From: Niastella sp. OAS944
Lineage (GTDB): Bacteria > Bacteroidota > Bacteroidia > Chitinophagales > Chitinophagaceae
Assembly (NCBI GenBank): GCA_024809215.1
Contig: JANUBW010000004.1
Location: 248,001 to 312,000, forward strand
DNA: 64,000 nt
Direction of reading: 5' to 3'
In this document: positions 9,532-18,122 of the stretch, piece by piece
How positions within the stretch are numbered: the stretch's first letter is position 1
Layout of the letters: each line of letters opens with the position of its first letter
Notes under the pieces: model-generated
Told to the model about the DNA's origin: nothing
What the model saw: the letters and a program-made list of their open reading frames with translations, nothing else
Database searches by the model: none
Program-made: the position numbers and the translations under genes

Positions 9532-10554
9532 TTAAGGCCTGGAGGCGGTAGCGCCTGTATTGTTCATCATCTCAATACTGCCACTCTTCGACATACTGGA
9601 ACTAAGCAGAAAACTCTGTTCTTTCTTTCCATAAATAATACGCACAAGGGCGGTATTGGGTGGGTATTCGCCCAGACTTTCGGCATATATCACCAGCCGG
9701 TTGGGATAATCGGGAAACAGCGGTAGCTTAACGATATATGGTTTTTCTTTCAGGCTTAGTTTTGGCACAATCAGCTGGCCATTGTAAAACACGCTGATGG
9801 TATCGCCATCAATAATGCCATTGTCCATAAAACGTATTTCAACGCTATCGGCGTTTATGACGTATCGGTTTGGCGTGCTTACCGTTCGGCCGGCAAAGAA
9901 TTCGCGCCCAACCATTGAATCTTTATAAACGGGTTTTATAAAGTTAAACCCATTGCCAACGCTGGCGGTTTTGGCGGTTGTGCCGCCTATATTTTTGGTA
10001 TTGGCAGTATTGACGGGTGTAGCGGCTGTTTTGTTATTGAGTTTGCGCGGCGAAAGATCGGGTTCGTACAAAAAGGCCGCTTTATACACCAGGGAGCCGA
10101 TGTCTTTGGAATAGCGCGCCACTATATTACAAAGTGTATCGCATCTTCTTTCGCCCTGTAAAACCACGCTATCGCCAACTTTTTCAAAACTGTACTTCAT
10201 ACTGTCGCACAGGTTGCAATGTTTGGCCCAGGTATAGCGGCCCGGCGGATCTTTAAAGTAAACAACCTCTTTTAATTTGGTCATGATGTGGTGGGCGTAA
10301 ATGCGGCCTGTAATACGTGTATGTAGCCGTACAGAGGTATCGCTGGGCAAAATGCATTGCACTATACCTTCGAACGATGAGCCGTTCACCTTGTTGATCT
10401 GTAGCCGGGTATCGAAGGTTTTTGTAAGCTTGCTCTTCTCACCAAAATAAACACCGCTCCAGGTTCCTGTTAACCATTTATTTTCCTGGCCATAACCATT
10501 TAATACAATAAGCAAACAAACCAGCTGAATTAAAACCAGTATATATCTTGTCAT
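9532..10554 (-). CDS. Secreted protein of unknown function
   Basis: I do not recognise the family. The 340-residue protein starts with a signal peptide (MTRYILVLIQLVCLLIVLNGYGQ). An N-terminal beta-rich part (about 25-165) begins WLTGTWSGVYFGEKSKL, a pattern seen in small barrel domains, and has cysteine pairs near LCDSM and CDTLC. A low-complexity Asn/Thr/Ala linker follows (about 170-200). The C-terminal beta domain (about 225-325) begins VEIRFMDNGIIDGDTISVFYNG and resembles calcium-binding-like beta-sandwich repeats found in other exported Bacteroidota proteins. It converges with the Crp/Fnr gene, 9 bp apart. Confidence 0.7.
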   Translation of the reverse strand: MTRYILVLIQLVCLLIVLNGYGQENKWLTGTWSGVYFGEKSKLTKTFDTRLQINKVNGSSFEGIVQCILPSDTSVRLHTRITGRIYAHHIMTKLKEVVYFKDPPGRYTWAKHCNLCDSMKYSFEKVGDSVVLQGERRCDTLCNIVARYSKDIGSLVYKAAFLYEPDLSPRKLNNKTAATPVNTANTKNIGGTTAKTASVGNGFNFIKPVYKDSMVGREFFAGRTVSTPNRYVINADSVEIRFMDNGIIDGDTISVFYNGQLIVPKLSLKEKPYIVKLPLFPDYPNRLVIYAESLGEYPPNTALVRIIYGKKEQSFLLSSSMSKSGSIEMMNNTGATASRP

Positions 10555-10559
10555 TATTG

Positions 10560-10589
10560 GTACAGTTGTACAATTAGCAACTACTGTAC
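10560..10589. promoter_or_regulatory. Inverted repeat upstream of the secreted unknown gene
   Basis: GTACAGT (10560-10566) and ACTGTAC (10583-10589) form a perfect 7-bp inverted repeat with 16 bp between. It lies 6-35 bp before the ATG of the gene at 10554, a position that suits an operator. No matching regulator is evident. Confidence 0.3.
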
Positions 10590-10713
10590 GGTTCAGGGAG
10601 TTCGATCAGGGGTGGGGAAAAGTGAGGCAATTTAAAGCCAAAAAACATGCCGGCAAAAATGAAAAAAATGAATGATGAAAGCCAGTGAATTATGAAGTTT
10701 TAACGAATAAATA

Positions 10714-10737
10714 AGCCCCGACAAAAGCGTCGGGGCT
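10714..10737 (-). terminator. Hairpin terminator of the HAD-IIA phosphatase gene
   Basis: AGCCCCGAC (10714-10722) and GTCGGGGCT (10729-10737) form a perfect 9-bp stem with a 6-nt loop. It lies 46 bp past the stop codon of the minus-strand HAD gene, and TTATTTATT follows on that strand. Confidence 0.7.
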
Positions 10738-10783
10738 CATCCTCTCAAACATGTAGTATTCGGAACCTATTTAAATCGTCTTT

Positions 10784-11605
10784 TTAAGCCACATTTAACA
10801 CCGGCTCGTGTTGTTTATCCAAAACCCGGGAAAACAATGTATCATCGAGCAGATCTTTTACAGATTTAATAATAAAATCCGGCGCATATCCAAACTGATC
10901 GAGGTCTGCCTCCCGGGTTACCCCCGACAGGGTCAATACCGTTGTAAAACCCATAGAGCCGGCTCCTAATATATCGGTGCTCATGGTATCGCCGATCATA
11001 ATGGTTTCGTCGGTTGACAATTGTAAGATCTTTCGCGCCATACGCATCATTACCGGACTGGGTTTACCAACACTGAACGCCTGTTTGCCGGTAGCAAATT
11101 CGAGCATTGCGACAAATGCGCCACAACCGGCCCGGTACTTTCCACTACCTACAGGGCAATTAGGATCGAGATTGGTAGCAATGAGCTTCGATCCGTTCAT
11201 GATCATGTTGATGGCTTTATCAACCGACTCAAGCATAATCGTTCTACCCTCGCCTATGATCACATAATCCGGATGATCGTCAACAATTGAATAACCCACA
11301 TTATGCAGCTCGGTAAGCAAACCACCTTCGCCAATAACATATGCGGTACCATGTTCTTTACGTGATGCCAGGTAACGGGCTGTTGCCATAGCACAGGTAA
11401 AAATATCTTCGTCGTTTACATTGAAACCTAATTTGCGCAATTTGTAGCACACATCGCGGGGAGTACGCTGACTGTTGTTTGTTAAGAACAAAAAAGGATA
11501 CCCTTTTTCACGCAATGAATTGATAAACTCAACAGCTCCGGGAATGGGTTCACTGCCTTTGTAAATAACTCCATCCATGTCGATAAGAAAGCCCTTTTGT
11601 GCCAT
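10784..11605 (-). CDS. HAD-IIA family phosphatase (NagD/UmpH-like)
   Basis: A 273-residue cytoplasmic phosphatase of the HAD superfamily, subclass IIA. Motif I is FLIDMDGVIYKG (nucleophile Asp9, acid/base Asp11), motif II is FLTNNSQRT, the motif III Lys region is SVGKPSP, and motif IV is MIGDTMSTDILGA. The large C2-type cap lies between motifs II and III, as in NagD/UmpH and 4-nitrophenylphosphatases. Relatives dephosphorylate nucleoside or sugar monophosphates; the exact substrate cannot be read from the sequence. It is a single gene with its own terminator. Confidence 0.9.
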   Translation of the reverse strand: MAQKGFLIDMDGVIYKGSEPIPGAVEFINSLREKGYPFLFLTNNSQRTPRDVCYKLRKLGFNVNDEDIFTCAMATARYLASRKEHGTAYVIGEGGLLTELHNVGYSIVDDHPDYVIIGEGRTIMLESVDKAINMIMNGSKLIATNLDPNCPVGSGKYRAGCGAFVAMLEFATGKQAFSVGKPSPVMMRMARKILQLSTDETIMIGDTMSTDILGAGSMGFTTVLTLSGVTREADLDQFGYAPDFIIKSVKDLLDDTLFSRVLDKQHEPVLNVA

Positions 11606-12146
11606 AGGTAAATATTTTTATGATTAATAATTGCTTGCTTTTCCAAAATGGCATGCAGGACAAGCGGCAATCATAATAAGGTTGCACTCAGGCAAGAAAT
11701 TGAAAAATTACAGGCAAGAAATTTTGGCAAGAAGTTAAGTAAGAGATGGAATGCAGATCCTGTACAGGCAAGTACTATTCGCTAAACGTTAAGTGGCTAC
11801 GTGTTATTGTAAAGAGCTGAACAAATATAGGAGTTAATAACACAAAAACAAGTAGTGCCTTTATTAAGGAATCGTGAATGGAGAGTGGTGAGCGGTGAGC
11901 TGCTTTCAATAATATGATCTATGTAATGTTATTTGTAGAAATATTGAATCAACAAGCGGAATTATATGATATAGTATGTTAGAAAATATTTTTCACATTT
12001 ACTAAAACGGCAATCGTGAATCGGCAATCGGCAGTAACACCCGTGAAACGGCAAACGTGAAACGTGAAATAAAATACAGTTGTATGCTGACGCACAGAAG
12101 GCCTTTATCAACTTTTATCACCTCTATCAACTTTTCAACTTACCCG
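11606..12146. repeat. 541-bp gap with heptamer word arrays
   Basis: No gene is seen. Word arrays occupy the half nearest the downstream gene. GGAGAGT-GGTGAGC-GGTGAGC lies at 11880-11900. AAACGGC-AATCGTG-AATCGGC-AATCGGC lies at 12005-12032. AAACGGC-AAACGTG-AAACGTG lies at 12046-12066. Degenerate TATCAAC-type words at about 12111-12150 run into the stop codon (12147-12149) of the neighbouring gene. The AATCGGC word is the reverse complement of the ATTGCCG family. Bases 11606-11870 show only AT-rich sequence. Confidence 0.7.
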
Positions 12147-13526
12147 TCAACTCCCCTCCTCCATATCTTTTAATGCTTTATTGTAACGATACAACACCTC
12201 AACATATTTCTCCAGCACCGGCAACAACAACCAACCGGTTGCTTTGCCATCAACCAGCATAAAATAATATTGAACGGCGCGCCGTATGTCTTTTTGTTCA
12301 AGACAGATCCATAAACGTGTGAGCCAAAAATTGACCACCTCCGAAGAATGATATTGTTCATAACCCGGCACGGCATCGCGAATATCTACATGCGCGTAAA
12401 TGTTCTCAAACCGGTCATCGGGCTCATGCTGAATAAGCCCGCCCAGCGCCAACGTGAAATTAAGTACCGGATAATATTTATACATTTTAAGTGCATGCTG
12501 TTTTGCAGTTGCACATACAGCGCTTAAATCGAGCAATATACCCTGTTCATATATAGTTTGCAATGCAAGCGGATTGTGCGCATACTTATTTGCAAGGGCG
12601 ATCATCTTCTTTTCATACGTTTGCATCAACTGCTCATTGTTACGGTCGAGCAATTCGGCCAGGTCGTCGGTTTGTTTGGTAACCTCTATGTGTTCTTCAA
12701 AATGTTCTTCCAGTATATTATTGGGATCTTCAGCACCATGCCCTATTTCATCCCACATCTCATGCCACATCACTTCTTCGGCAGCTGTACAGGTATTTAT
12801 TTCGGGCGGCAATAAACGCGTAAGCAATTCTGCATGAATAGTTATTTGTTCAAGCACAGAACGTTGTTGAACCTTATCGGTATTCAACATATCATCTGAG
12901 CGAATACTTTGCACATTACTTAAACTTACTTCACCAGCGGGAATGGTATCTATGTCGAGGTTAATAGCCACCACCTCTTCACGCAAACGCGGCGCACCCT
13001 GCTCTTCAATAGTGTAATAATAATTCCCCTCGCCGGCATATTGTTTTAATTTGGCGAGTATTTCGGCAAACTGGCCTGCTTTTTCAACAATTAAATGCGG
13101 CAACCCATCGGTACCTACCGGCACTTCAATAACAGGTACTTCATGATCGTCTTCTTCCAGTATAAAACGGGTAATTTCAAAATTATGATGGGGATGAATA
13201 TCAAATTCAAGGGCAAAATCGTGACCGGCAAAAATAATATTATGCGCCAGGGCATAATCTATTTCCTTAAAATCGGCCAACTCGCGGCTATAAGAAGTAA
13301 AAAACTCGTCTTCAGACGTATTGAAAAAAAATACAGTATCTTTTACACCCAGGCATAACAGATCGATGCGATATAAACCTATTGTAACATTTCCATTCGC
13401 GTGTTTACGCATTACCGAAACATTGGCGATCTGGCTTTCTTCCCAATCTTTATTCACCATACACTTAGTAAGGGGCAATGTGCGCGCTTTAGTTTGCACA
13501 AATTTCCGGGGAGACAGCGTTTGCAT
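12147..13526 (-). CDS. Acidic cytoplasmic protein of unknown function
   Basis: A 459-residue protein with no signal peptide or membrane segment that I do not recognise. The first 130 residues look like a compact alpha/beta domain (CMVNKDWEESQIANVSVMRKHANGNVTIG, then GLYRIDLLCLGVKDTVFFFN). The middle is very acidic (HEMWDEIGHGAEDPNNILEEHFEEHIEV). The C-terminal 200 residues are helical and repeat-like (ANKYAHNPLALQTIYEQGILL), suggesting TPR- or HEAT-like pairs. The N-terminal part contains a conserved-looking Cys and many aromatic residues. The stop codon sits inside a GTTGAC-type repeat word. It stands alone between two long gaps, so context gives no function. Confidence 0.7.
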   Translation of the reverse strand: MQTLSPRKFVQTKARTLPLTKCMVNKDWEESQIANVSVMRKHANGNVTIGLYRIDLLCLGVKDTVFFFNTSEDEFFTSYSRELADFKEIDYALAHNIIFAGHDFALEFDIHPHHNFEITRFILEEDDHEVPVIEVPVGTDGLPHLIVEKAGQFAEILAKLKQYAGEGNYYYTIEEQGAPRLREEVVAINLDIDTIPAGEVSLSNVQSIRSDDMLNTDKVQQRSVLEQITIHAELLTRLLPPEINTCTAAEEVMWHEMWDEIGHGAEDPNNILEEHFEEHIEVTKQTDDLAELLDRNNEQLMQTYEKKMIALANKYAHNPLALQTIYEQGILLDLSAVCATAKQHALKMYKYYPVLNFTLALGGLIQHEPDDRFENIYAHVDIRDAVPGYEQYHSSEVVNFWLTRLWICLEQKDIRRAVQYYFMLVDGKATGWLLLPVLEKYVEVLYRYNKALKDMEEGS

Positions 13527-13875
13527 ACCTGAGTATTTTATTGTTGTGGGTTGCGTTCGTTCCGCAAATGAGATCGAACCGTAATGTTGCAGTTAACAAT
13601 CGTTATTCATACTTTCAAACAGCAGTTGTTCCTGATACTTCAAAGTAAACACATTTTACATTGCAACGGATCAAAAGTTGTTGTCAATATTTGCACACAT
13701 TTCTCAACAATAATGATAAAACCCTGCTGTATATTGTTTTGCGAACAACAAATAATTTGACATGGATCATTAAATTTTATTAACCCCTTTGTGGTATTGG
13801 TATGCCGCGTACAAAAGCCTAGATTTGATATTCGTTATAGTCCCACTCCTACCCATACACCTTTAAACAAACGAT
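13527..13875. other. 349-bp divergent gap
   Basis: This gap separates the unknown protein (minus strand) from the Bor-like lipoprotein (plus strand). It is AT-rich and contains no open frame, repeat or RNA gene that I can support apart from the promoter candidate listed at 13797-13827. Confidence 0.5.
13797..13827 (+). promoter_or_regulatory. Candidate promoter of the Bor-like lipoprotein gene
   Basis: TTG (13797-13799) and TAGATTTG (13820-13827) are 20 nt apart and match the Bacteroidota -33/-7 pattern. The ATG at 13876 would then have a 5' leader of about 40 nt. Confidence 0.45.
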
Positions 13876-14235
13876 ATGTATTCGCCAGCAACATTAAAAA
13901 AGCCGCTAACATTGCTTTTATTTGTAGTTGTACCCGCAATAACCTGCATTTTTACCAGCTGTAGCAGCACAAAAATAATTACAGAATACGATTGTGCCGA
14001 TGCTACCAACATTAATAAGGACACAACCGTTTGGCATTACTTCTGGGGACTGAAACAATCAAAAGACATACGACCACAATGCGATAAACGTTATAATCAC
14101 CTGAATAAAGTAGTAATAAAAAGCACGCCGGGTAACGTGTTACTAACAGTTATTACGCTTGGTATTGTAATTCCACAAAAAATTTCCTGGTGTTGTTCGC
14201 CGCCTAATCTTCAACCCGGGCATCTCGGAAATTAG
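13876..14235 (+). CDS. Bor-like outer-membrane lipoprotein
   Basis: A 119-residue lipoprotein with the lipobox FTSCSS (lipidated Cys29). The rest resembles the lambda Bor/Iss family. HYFWGLKQSKDIRPQCDK is placed like the Bor segment HHFFVSGIGQKK, and the end GNVLLTVITLGIVIPQKISWCC is placed like Bor GLLGFITLGIYTPLEARVYC. The hydrophobic ITLG turn and the terminal cysteines are shared features. Phage Bor and plasmid Iss confer serum survival in E. coli; that role should not be carried over to this organism. No phage genes lie nearby. The assignment rests on recognition by eye. Confidence 0.6.
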   Translation: MYSPATLKKPLTLLLFVVVPAITCIFTSCSSTKIITEYDCADATNINKDTTVWHYFWGLKQSKDIRPQCDKRYNHLNKVVIKSTPGNVLLTVITLGIVIPQKISWCCSPPNLQPGHLGN

Positions 14236-14240
14236 GTAAA

Positions 14241-14340
14241 GTTGACAAGTTAACAGGTTGACATGTTAACAAGTCAAAAAACAATCAGACCGCTGAATTC
14301 AGGACAACCTTGTCATCTGTTAACGTATCAACTTATCAAC
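14241..14340. repeat. Octamer word array with inverted copy
   Basis: The left arm at 14241-14275 is GTTGACAA-GTTAACAG-GTTGACAT-GTTAACAA-GTC. The right arm at about 14309-14340 holds the inverse words (TTGTCATC, TGTTAACG, TATCAACT, TATCAAC). It fills the space between the lipoprotein stop and the flavoprotein ATG at 14349. The arms could pair in RNA around a 34-nt loop. Confidence 0.75.
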
Positions 14341-14348
14341 TCTTCCTT

Positions 14349-15941
14349 ATGTTACCTGAAGGTATCACATTGCTTCTTATAACCAACTGGCAGAACGGTC
14401 ATCAAAACTTTACGGTTAACCTCACAAAAGATGCAAGCTTTAACCTGCGACTGCCCTTTGCCTTTACCGAGCAGGAAAAGAATTATCACGCCACTACTAA
14501 AAACTTTCAATGGCTTATTCAGCATGCTATTGATAACAACATCCGTTTGCGTGCCATGGGTAATGGCTGGAGCTTTAGTGAAGTGGCCGTTTGTAATGGC
14601 GGCATTGTAGATACCCGGGAGTTGCGTACTTTTTTTTCAATTGGTAATAGTTTTTTATCACCCCAATACCTGGCCACTGGTAAAACTGCACAAGATGTTG
14701 TATTTACCCAATGTGGCATGAGCATTTTGCAATTGAACAAAGAACTGGAAGATGAAAATGGCTGGTTACGGTGCCTGCGCGCTTCGGGCGCCAGTAACGG
14801 ACAAACCATTGCCGGCGCTACAGCTACCGGCACTCATGGCGCGGGTATAAAAGCAGGCGCTGTTCATGACGCTATTATAGGTTTACACATTATCACCGGC
14901 GCCAACCGGCATGTTTGGCTCGAACGGGCATCGTACCCCGTAGCATCGCAGGCGTTTACCGATTGGCTGGGGGCAGAAGTTTTTCGGGATGATGAATTGT
15001 TTAATGCCGCCGTGGTAAGTTTTGGCAGTTTTGGTTTTATTCATGGCGTGCTGCTTGAAACAGAACCTATTTACCTGCTTGAAAAATATACTGCGGCCAA
15101 TATTCCTTACAACGACAAACTGAAACAAGCCATCAACGAATGGAAGTTTGAAGCGTTGAATGAATTTCTTCCCTTTCCGCCCGAAAGCCCCGGCCGTAGT
15201 TTATATCATTTTGAAGTGGTAGTAAACCCACATAGGTTTGCGGCCAATGATGCCGATAAAGGTGTTTTTCTAAAGGCCATGTACAAAACGCCATACCGCA
15301 CCGATTATACTAAACCTGAACCGCCACCAGGCAATTTTCAATATGGCGATGAATTGCTAGGGCTCATTCAAACCATTCTTGATAACATTGGTAAAAAGCT
15401 TACACAAAAACTGGTGCCCCCGTTGGTAACGAAACTGTTTCCATTGGCATTTGCATCAAACGAACAGGTTACCGGCACCATAGGCGAAATTTTCACCAAT
15501 ACAAAATTTCGTGGTAAGGCGGCCAGCGCGGCCATTGCTATTGATAGCGCCAATGCAAGCCGTGCTATTGAAGAAATTGTAGCTATTAACGCCAAAGTAC
15601 CTTTCGCCGGCGGACTTGCCCTGCGTTTTGTAAAGGGCACCAGGGCAACTTTGGGCTTTACCAAATTCGAAAAAACCTGTGTGCTTGAAATGGATGGGGT
15701 TGAGAGTGCCAGCAGCCGAAAATTTTTCAGTAGCGTATGGAACCGCTTTGAAGAAATTGGCTTAGAGTATACACTTCACTGGGGCAAAATAAACTTCAAT
15801 CTGAACGAAGCCCGCATTCGCAAAATGTATGGCGATGCAAACATTAATAAATGGCTTACGGCCAGACATAAGTTGTTAGATGATGTTACACAGAAAGTGT
15901 TTACGAATGAGTTTATGGAACGTACAGGCTTGAGTTCATGA
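14349..15941 (+). CDS. FAD-linked aldonolactone-oxidase-type oxidoreductase
   Basis: A 530-residue flavoprotein of the VAO/PCMH fold. The FAD-binding half shows the GNGWSFSEVAVCNGGIVDTREL and GASNGQTIAGATATGTHGAG signatures typical of D-arabinono-1,4-lactone, L-gulonolactone and related oxidases. The C-terminal half is an ALO-like substrate domain ending with the HWGK segment. The ATG at 14349 is preferred over an upstream TTG (14310) because the extra 13 codons are made of the repeat array. No signal peptide is seen, so the enzyme should be cytoplasmic. It could oxidise an aldonolactone, a polyol or a sterol-like alcohol. The stop codon is directly followed by a repeat hairpin shared with the convergent acyltransferase gene. 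Confidence 0.85.
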   Translation: MLPEGITLLLITNWQNGHQNFTVNLTKDASFNLRLPFAFTEQEKNYHATTKNFQWLIQHAIDNNIRLRAMGNGWSFSEVAVCNGGIVDTRELRTFFSIGNSFLSPQYLATGKTAQDVVFTQCGMSILQLNKELEDENGWLRCLRASGASNGQTIAGATATGTHGAGIKAGAVHDAIIGLHIITGANRHVWLERASYPVASQAFTDWLGAEVFRDDELFNAAVVSFGSFGFIHGVLLETEPIYLLEKYTAANIPYNDKLKQAINEWKFEALNEFLPFPPESPGRSLYHFEVVVNPHRFAANDADKGVFLKAMYKTPYRTDYTKPEPPPGNFQYGDELLGLIQTILDNIGKKLTQKLVPPLVTKLFPLAFASNEQVTGTIGEIFTNTKFRGKAASAAIAIDSANASRAIEEIVAINAKVPFAGGLALRFVKGTRATLGFTKFEKTCVLEMDGVESASSRKFFSSVWNRFEEIGLEYTLHWGKINFNLNEARIRKMYGDANINKWLTARHKLLDDVTQKVFTNEFMERTGLSS

Positions 15942-15949
15942 GTTGTTCA

Positions 15950-15997
15950 GTTATTCGGTTGTTCAGTTTTCAGTTACGAACTGAACAACTGAATAAC
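15950..15997. terminator. Bidirectional hairpin of GTTCAGTT-type words
   Basis: GTTATTCGGTTGTTCAGTT (15950-15968) pairs with AACTGAACAACTGAATAAC (15979-15997) in 18 of 19 positions, with a 10-nt loop. It lies between two convergent genes and its first word touches the flavoprotein stop codon (15939-15941). It is a probable bidirectional terminator built from 7/8-bp words. Confidence 0.7.
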
Positions 15998-16004
15998 TTA
16001 CAAA

Positions 16005-17135
16005 CTAAACCTTCACATATATCTTCTTCTTATCCATCCACCACCCAATTACCCAACATAGCAACATATAAGCAATGGCTTGTAACAACGAACCAACATA
16101 CGGAGTGGCGTGAATAAAGATGTTTTCATACAGCCAATGGAATAAGGTTTTTCCGGAAGGCAGCCTGAATGTGTTCCATACAAACACCAGTAACTCCGAC
16201 AGCATATAAATGAACAGCGGGTTCTTGCCAAACACCTGAAAGAAAGGTGTCCAGGAAGTTTTTTGTTGAATGTCGGCTATGTAAACAATGGCAGCCAGAA
16301 TAAGACAATCGAGCCCAACGGTGTGTAAAACGAAGGAGCTTGTCCAGAGTTTTTTATTGATGGGGAAAGAATAATTCCAGAAATGCGCCAACACCAGCAA
16401 AGTAAAACCGGCCAGCATCAATTTTGTAAGCGATTCATAGGTACCGCCTTTCTCCTTTAAATATTTTCCAACCCAAAAGCCTGCCACTACATTACCAATT
16501 GCCGGGAATGTACTTAAAAAGCCTTCGGGGTCAAATGGCACACCACCATTGCCATGGTATAAATGATCGGGGCCAAGCAGCAACAGATCGAGTTTTACCA
16601 CTGCATTACCCTGTAGCGACAACGGGTCGGGCGCATCGCCAAAGAAATACATTACGGGGTAATACAAGATCAAAATGGCCGCAGTGATAATAACAGTTGT
16701 CCTGAATTTTAGGAAGTAAAGCATTAACGAGGCAAAACAATAGGCCAGTGCTATGCGTTGCAAAACGCCAAACACCCGTGTTTTGTCGAAGGGCAGCCAA
16801 AGATATTCACCCGTTTTTTCATCCAACCGCACAAAGGGAAACCAGTACATGAGGTAGCCCAATAAGAATATAAGCAGGGTGCGTTTGAATATTTTGGTAA
16901 GAACAAAAGACGTTGAGGCCGCTTCCCACTTCGGCATTACAAAACTCATGGCATTGCCAACAGCAAATAAGAAGGATGGAAATACCAGGTCTGTAGGCGT
17001 AAACCCATGCCATTTGGCATGTAGTAATGGCGCAAAAGTATGATCGCCATCGGGAGAGGTATTCACAATGATCATGAAGCAGATCGTCATGCCCCTGAAA
17101 ACGTCAAGGGCCAGGAATCGCTTTTGTTGTTGCAT
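16005..17135 (-). CDS. HGSNAT-like polytopic membrane acyltransferase
   Basis: A 376-residue inner-membrane protein with about ten hydrophobic segments. The N-terminus RFLALDVFRGMTICFMIIVNTSPDG carries the D-x-x-R-G hallmark of the heparan-alpha-glucosaminide N-acetyltransferase/YeiB-type family, followed by HAKWHGFTPTDLVFPSFLFAVG. The family moves acetyl groups across the membrane from acetyl-CoA to sugars such as amino sugars. Bacteroidota copies are common near glycan genes and may acetylate periplasmic sugars or the cell envelope (inference). It converges with the flavoprotein gene and shares the hairpin at 15950-15997. Confidence 0.85.
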   Translation of the reverse strand: MQQQKRFLALDVFRGMTICFMIIVNTSPDGDHTFAPLLHAKWHGFTPTDLVFPSFLFAVGNAMSFVMPKWEAASTSFVLTKIFKRTLLIFLLGYLMYWFPFVRLDEKTGEYLWLPFDKTRVFGVLQRIALAYCFASLMLYFLKFRTTVIITAAILILYYPVMYFFGDAPDPLSLQGNAVVKLDLLLLGPDHLYHGNGGVPFDPEGFLSTFPAIGNVVAGFWVGKYLKEKGGTYESLTKLMLAGFTLLVLAHFWNYSFPINKKLWTSSFVLHTVGLDCLILAAIVYIADIQQKTSWTPFFQVFGKNPLFIYMLSELLVFVWNTFRLPSGKTLFHWLYENIFIHATPYVGSLLQAIAYMLLCWVIGWWMDKKKIYVKV

Positions 17136-17219
17136 GTAGGCTTAAGAATTAGCGTAGCAGTAATTACCTGAACGGTTCGAAAGTAATAAATTCAGCCGAA
17201 CATGCAAACTTTGGTCTTG

Positions 17220-17984
17220 TTAATGACGAATAAAAGCACTCAACGCTTTGATCTTGTCGGTATTAATATAGTCAACCTTCAGGCTCATCAATTGCTGCCA
17301 GGTGTTTTTTGTATCGGGCGCGCCCCAAAAACGAACGGGTTTGCCCAAGGTATGCGCCCGGCTGATGGCCTGTTGCAGGGTATCGCGCTGTGCAGGGAGC
17401 AGCTCGCCTTTTCCATTCCAGCTGGTGTATTTTTTGAACTCGGCGCTTAGCATCACAATGCGGGCAAGTGCTTCGGTAGAATATTCCAGCTGCAATTCCC
17501 CATCGAACCAAATAAAGCGTGGGTAAGAAGCCCAGGTATTCGCATTAGGCCGGTTGCCGCTGATGGCAATTTTCAGCGTAGCGCAATTGGTAAGCGCCGG
17601 GTATTTTTGTAATAATTCAACAAGTGTACCCAGGGTAGTATCGCCGTTTGTTTTCAGATCTATCATAAACTGCAGGCTACGTGATGTATCGGCATAAATA
17701 TAACCTTTGTTCTTTTCAACATATGCTTTTAATGGCTTCAGGTACAGGTCCTCCAATGTGCGATGTGTAACCAGTTCTTCTTTCTTATGCGCCACCAGTA
17801 ATTCGCCATTCTGCCAAAAAATATCCGCTTCAATTGACCCGAACATTTCGTTATAAGCAGTGGTTAATGGAACACGTTGTTCATAGTCATTATGAGAATG
17901 GGCATTTGCCGCAGTGTAAGAAATTGGCTGTGCAACAGAAACTGTGCTTATAAGAAGCATTAAGAAAAAAAGTATCTTATTCAA
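17220..17984 (-). CDS. Secreted PI-PLC/GDPD-superfamily protein (AIM6-like)
   Basis: A 254-residue protein with a signal peptide (MNKILFFLMLLISTVSVAQ). It begins with the ANAHSHNDYEQRVPL motif typical of the group related to yeast AIM6 and glycerophosphodiester phosphodiesterases. The TIM-barrel features GSIEADIFWQNGELLVAHK (Glu/Asp/His metal ligands) and FMIDLKTNGDT are present. The likely role is hydrolysis of a phosphodiester in the periplasm; the substrate is not known. The gap upstream of the ATG carries a GTTATTAAGTTGTTCAGTTA word tract (about 17990-18010). Confidence 0.8.
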   Translation of the reverse strand: MNKILFFLMLLISTVSVAQPISYTAANAHSHNDYEQRVPLTTAYNEMFGSIEADIFWQNGELLVAHKKEELVTHRTLEDLYLKPLKAYVEKNKGYIYADTSRSLQFMIDLKTNGDTTLGTLVELLQKYPALTNCATLKIAISGNRPNANTWASYPRFIWFDGELQLEYSTEALARIVMLSAEFKKYTSWNGKGELLPAQRDTLQQAISRAHTLGKPVRFWGAPDTKNTWQQLMSLKVDYINTDKIKALSAFIRH

Positions 17985-18122
17985 TGCTATTAGTTATTAA
18001 GTTGTTCAGTTAGACGCACAATATAGAGATTATAGCCGCCATTAGCAGCCATTTATAATTAAGAAATTATTAGCTACCATTCCTGCCCGATATTTTCTAT
18101 TTTGGAGCCAGAACCCTACTCC

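Noticed and set aside
13876..14235. Prophage remnant suggested by the Bor-like lipoprotein
   Set aside because: No integrase, portal, capsid, terminase or lysis gene is near, and base composition does not change.
14310..14348. TTG start of the flavoprotein gene
   Set aside because: The extra residues are encoded by the repeat array, and the ATG at 14349 gives a normal N-terminus.
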